A stretch of DNA of 64,000 nt from Sphingobacterium bovisgrunnientis (GTDB lineage: Bacteria; Bacteroidota; Bacteroidia; Sphingobacteriales; Sphingobacteriaceae): NCBI RefSeq assembly GCF_009829085.1, contig NZ_WUQY01000009.1, positions 1 to 64,000 of the forward strand, read 5' to 3'. How positions within the stretch are numbered: position 1 is the first letter of the stretch; every line of letters starts with the position of its first letter. Position numbers and translations under genes: made by a program. The notes below the pieces were generated by a model, which saw only the letters and a program-made list of their open reading frames with translations, was not told the origin of the DNA and ran no database searches. Below, one piece after another: positions 62,234-64,000 of the stretch.

Positions 62234-64000
62234 ATGAGCAAATTTAACACGTTCGACTTCAATCAAGCAATCCCCATTATCAATGAGGATACGGAATTTT
62301 TTCCACTATTGAGTCAGCAAGATGAAGATGAAATGCGAAACGAAGATATACCTGAAATATTAGCTATCCTGCCGTTACGAAATACTGTTTTATTTCCTGG
62401 AGTAGTAATTCCTATTACTGTAGGACGTGATAAATCCATTAAATTAGTCAAAGAAGCGTATAAAGGCGAAAAAACTATCGGCGTCGTATCCCAAAAAGAT
62501 ATGAGCGTCGAAGATCCTGATTTCGATCAACTAAATAAAATTGGAACCGTAGCAAGTATTATTAAAGTGTTGCAAATGCCAGATGGTAATACTACTGTCA
62601 TTATCCAAGGTAAACAACGTTTTAAACTGAATGAACTTGTTCAATCAGAGCCATATATCAAAGCTAAAGTAGAACGCTTTGCTGAAGAAAAGCCAAAAAC
62701 GAGTAGTAAGGAATTCAAAGCATTGATTTCTTCGATAAAAGAATTGGCTTTACAAATTATACAATTATCTCCCAATCTTCCTTCGGAAGCTGGTATCGCG
62801 ATCAAAAATATTGAAAGCCCTACTTTCTTGGTGAATTTCATTTCTTCAAATTTAGCCTTGGAACTTCAAGCTAAGCAAGAATTGTTGGAGATGAAAGATT
62901 TTGTCAAAAGAGCTAAACTTTTGTTAGAGCATTTGACAATGGAAGTCCAAATGTTGGAGCTTAAAAATCAGATTCAAAACAAAGTTCGCATTGATTTAGA
63001 TAAGCAACAACGCGATTATTACTTAAATCAACAACTTAAGACTATTCAAGAAGAATTGGGTGGAAATACGCCTGATTTGGAAATCGAAAACTTAAGCGCT
63101 CGTGGTAAATCTAAGAAATGGCCAGAAGATGTAAGCAAACATTTCTATAAAGAATTAGAAAAGTTGGCGCGTATCAATCCTGCTGCAGCTGATTATTCTG
63201 TGCAATTGAATTACCTTGAATTGCTGTTGGATTTACCTTGGGGTGAATTCACTAAAGATAAATTTGACTTAAATCGTGCGGTTAAGGTTTTAGATAAAGA
63301 CCATTATGGTTTAGAAAAAGTGAAACAACGTATTATCGAATATTTGGCGGTGTTAAAGCTGAAAAACGATATGAAAGCCCCTATTTTATGTCTTGTTGGC
63401 CCTCCGGGAGTTGGTAAGACGTCCTTAGGAAAATCAATTGCGAAAGCTTTGGGTCGTAAGTATACACGTATGGCGCTGGGTGGTGTTCGTGATGAAGCAG
63501 AAATCAGAGGTCACCGTAAAACATACATCGGTGCGATGCCGGGTCGTATTATTCAATCGTTGAAAAAAGCTGGAACTTCAAATCCTGTTTTTGTATTGGA
63601 TGAAATCGATAAATTGGGTGCTGACTTCAAAGGTGATCCTTCATCTGCTTTATTGGAGGTATTAGATCCTGAGCAAAACACCAATTTCTACGATCATTAT
63701 GTAGAAATGGAATACGATTTATCCAAAGTGATGTTTATCGCTACAGCGAATTCATTGAGCTCAATTCAGCCCGCATTATTGGATAGAATGGAAATCATCG
63801 AAGTGAACGGTTATACCATTGAAGAGAAAATTGAGATTGCGAAGAAGCATTTATTACCAAAGCAACGAGAAATGCACGGCCTTGGTACGAAAGATGTTGC
63901 CTTGTCAGGAAAAATCATTGAGAAAGTAATCGAAGAATACACACGTGAATCGGGAGTTCGGGGTTTAGAGAAAAAGATTGGTTCTATCGTACGTGGTGTC
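62234..64000 (+). CDS. lon: ATP-dependent protease Lon, 5' part (runs off the window)
   Basis: First 589 codons of a larger gene. N-terminal LON substrate domain (ILPLRNTVLFPGVVIPITVG, about 45-240), coiled region (DLDKQQRDYYLNQQLKTIQE), then AAA+ with Walker A GPPGVGKT at 389-396, Walker B VFVLDEIDK and the sensor region. The protease domain with Ser/Lys dyad lies beyond the end. About 30 residues longer at the N-terminus than E. coli Lon (MSKFNTFDFN start), usual in Bacteroidota. Degrades misfolded and regulatory proteins. Confidence 0.95.
   Translation, partial: MSKFNTFDFNQAIPIINEDTEFFPLLSQQDEDEMRNEDIPEILAILPLRNTVLFPGVVIPITVGRDKSIKLVKEAYKGEKTIGVVSQKDMSVEDPDFDQLNKIGTVASIIKVLQMPDGNTTVIIQGKQRFKLNELVQSEPYIKAKVERFAEEKPKTSSKEFKALISSIKELALQIIQLSPNLPSEAGIAIKNIESPTFLVNFISSNLALELQAKQELLEMKDFVKRAKLLLEHLTMEVQMLELKNQIQNKVRIDLDKQQRDYYLNQQLKTIQEELGGNTPDLEIENLSARGKSKKWPEDVSKHFYKELEKLARINPAAADYSVQLNYLELLLDLPWGEFTKDKFDLNRAVKVLDKDHYGLEKVKQRIIEYLAVLKLKNDMKAPILCLVGPPGVGKTSLGKSIAKALGRKYTRMALGGVRDEAEIRGHRKTYIGAMPGRIIQSLKKAGTSNPVFVLDEIDKLGADFKGDPSSALLEVLDPEQNTNFYDHYVEMEYDLSKVMFIATANSLSSIQPALLDRMEIIEVNGYTIEEKIEIAKKHLLPKQREMHGLGTKDVALSGKIIEKVIEEYTRESGVRGLEKKIGSIVRGV

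Overview
The window looks like a chromosomal segment of a low-GC member of the Bacteroidota, most likely Sphingobacteriaceae (Sphingobacterium-like). The evidence is a SusC/SusD pair followed by DUF4959- and DUF4998-type lipoproteins, TTTG-N(17-19)-TAnnTTTG promoters in many intergenic gaps, Bacteroidota-type RND pumps with lipoprotein outer-membrane partners, and a cbb3-oxidase maturation module. No tRNA, rRNA, prophage or CRISPR array was found. The left edge carries two tandem promoters facing out of the window.

Layout. (1) 0.3-12 kb, minus strand: two multidrug RND efflux operons. In the second, the inner-membrane pump and the outer-membrane channel are one 1516-residue reading frame. (2) 12.7-17.9 kb, plus strand: secreted ankyrin protein, DUF2271 protein with an FMN-attachment-like motif, PepSY/flavodoxin/reductase membrane protein and ApbE flavin transferase, probably an extracytoplasmic flavin electron-transfer unit. 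(3) 17.9-21.5 kb: a fast-evolving patch with a secreted protein, a DoxX-like membrane protein, a TonB-C-like protein and a 192-bp duplicated tail of the DoxX-like gene. (4) 21.5-32 kb, minus strand: micro-oxic block with ccoS, ccoI, hemN and a small Cys-tailed 2-hydroxyacid-dehydrogenase-like protein behind an FNR/FixK-like box. An IS1182-type element separates it from a FixL-like haem-PAS kinase with its REC-CRP regulator, and ettA. (5) 32-41.9 kb: clpC, carA with a possible attenuator, holA, clpP-clpX and AMP nucleosidase. (6) 42-45 kb: SAM riboswitch, metY and hom, with an unusually long structured leader. (7) 45.3-53.4 kb: a SusCD-type glycan-uptake operon without enzymes. (8) 53.6-64 kb: NtrC-family regulator, RNase P RNA, many small SRPBCC/VOC/DUF1801/DUF1697 genes, a TPR protein and the 5' part of lon.

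How the genes may work together: the FixL-like kinase probably senses O2 and signals to the REC-CRP regulator, which could act on the FNR-type box in front of the hemN-ccoI operon to produce haem and load copper into cbb3 oxidase, whose structural genes are not in the window. ApbE would attach FMN to the DUF2271 protein, which could receive electrons from the PepSY reductase. These links rest on motifs and gene order only. All coordinates and motifs were read by eye, with no database search.
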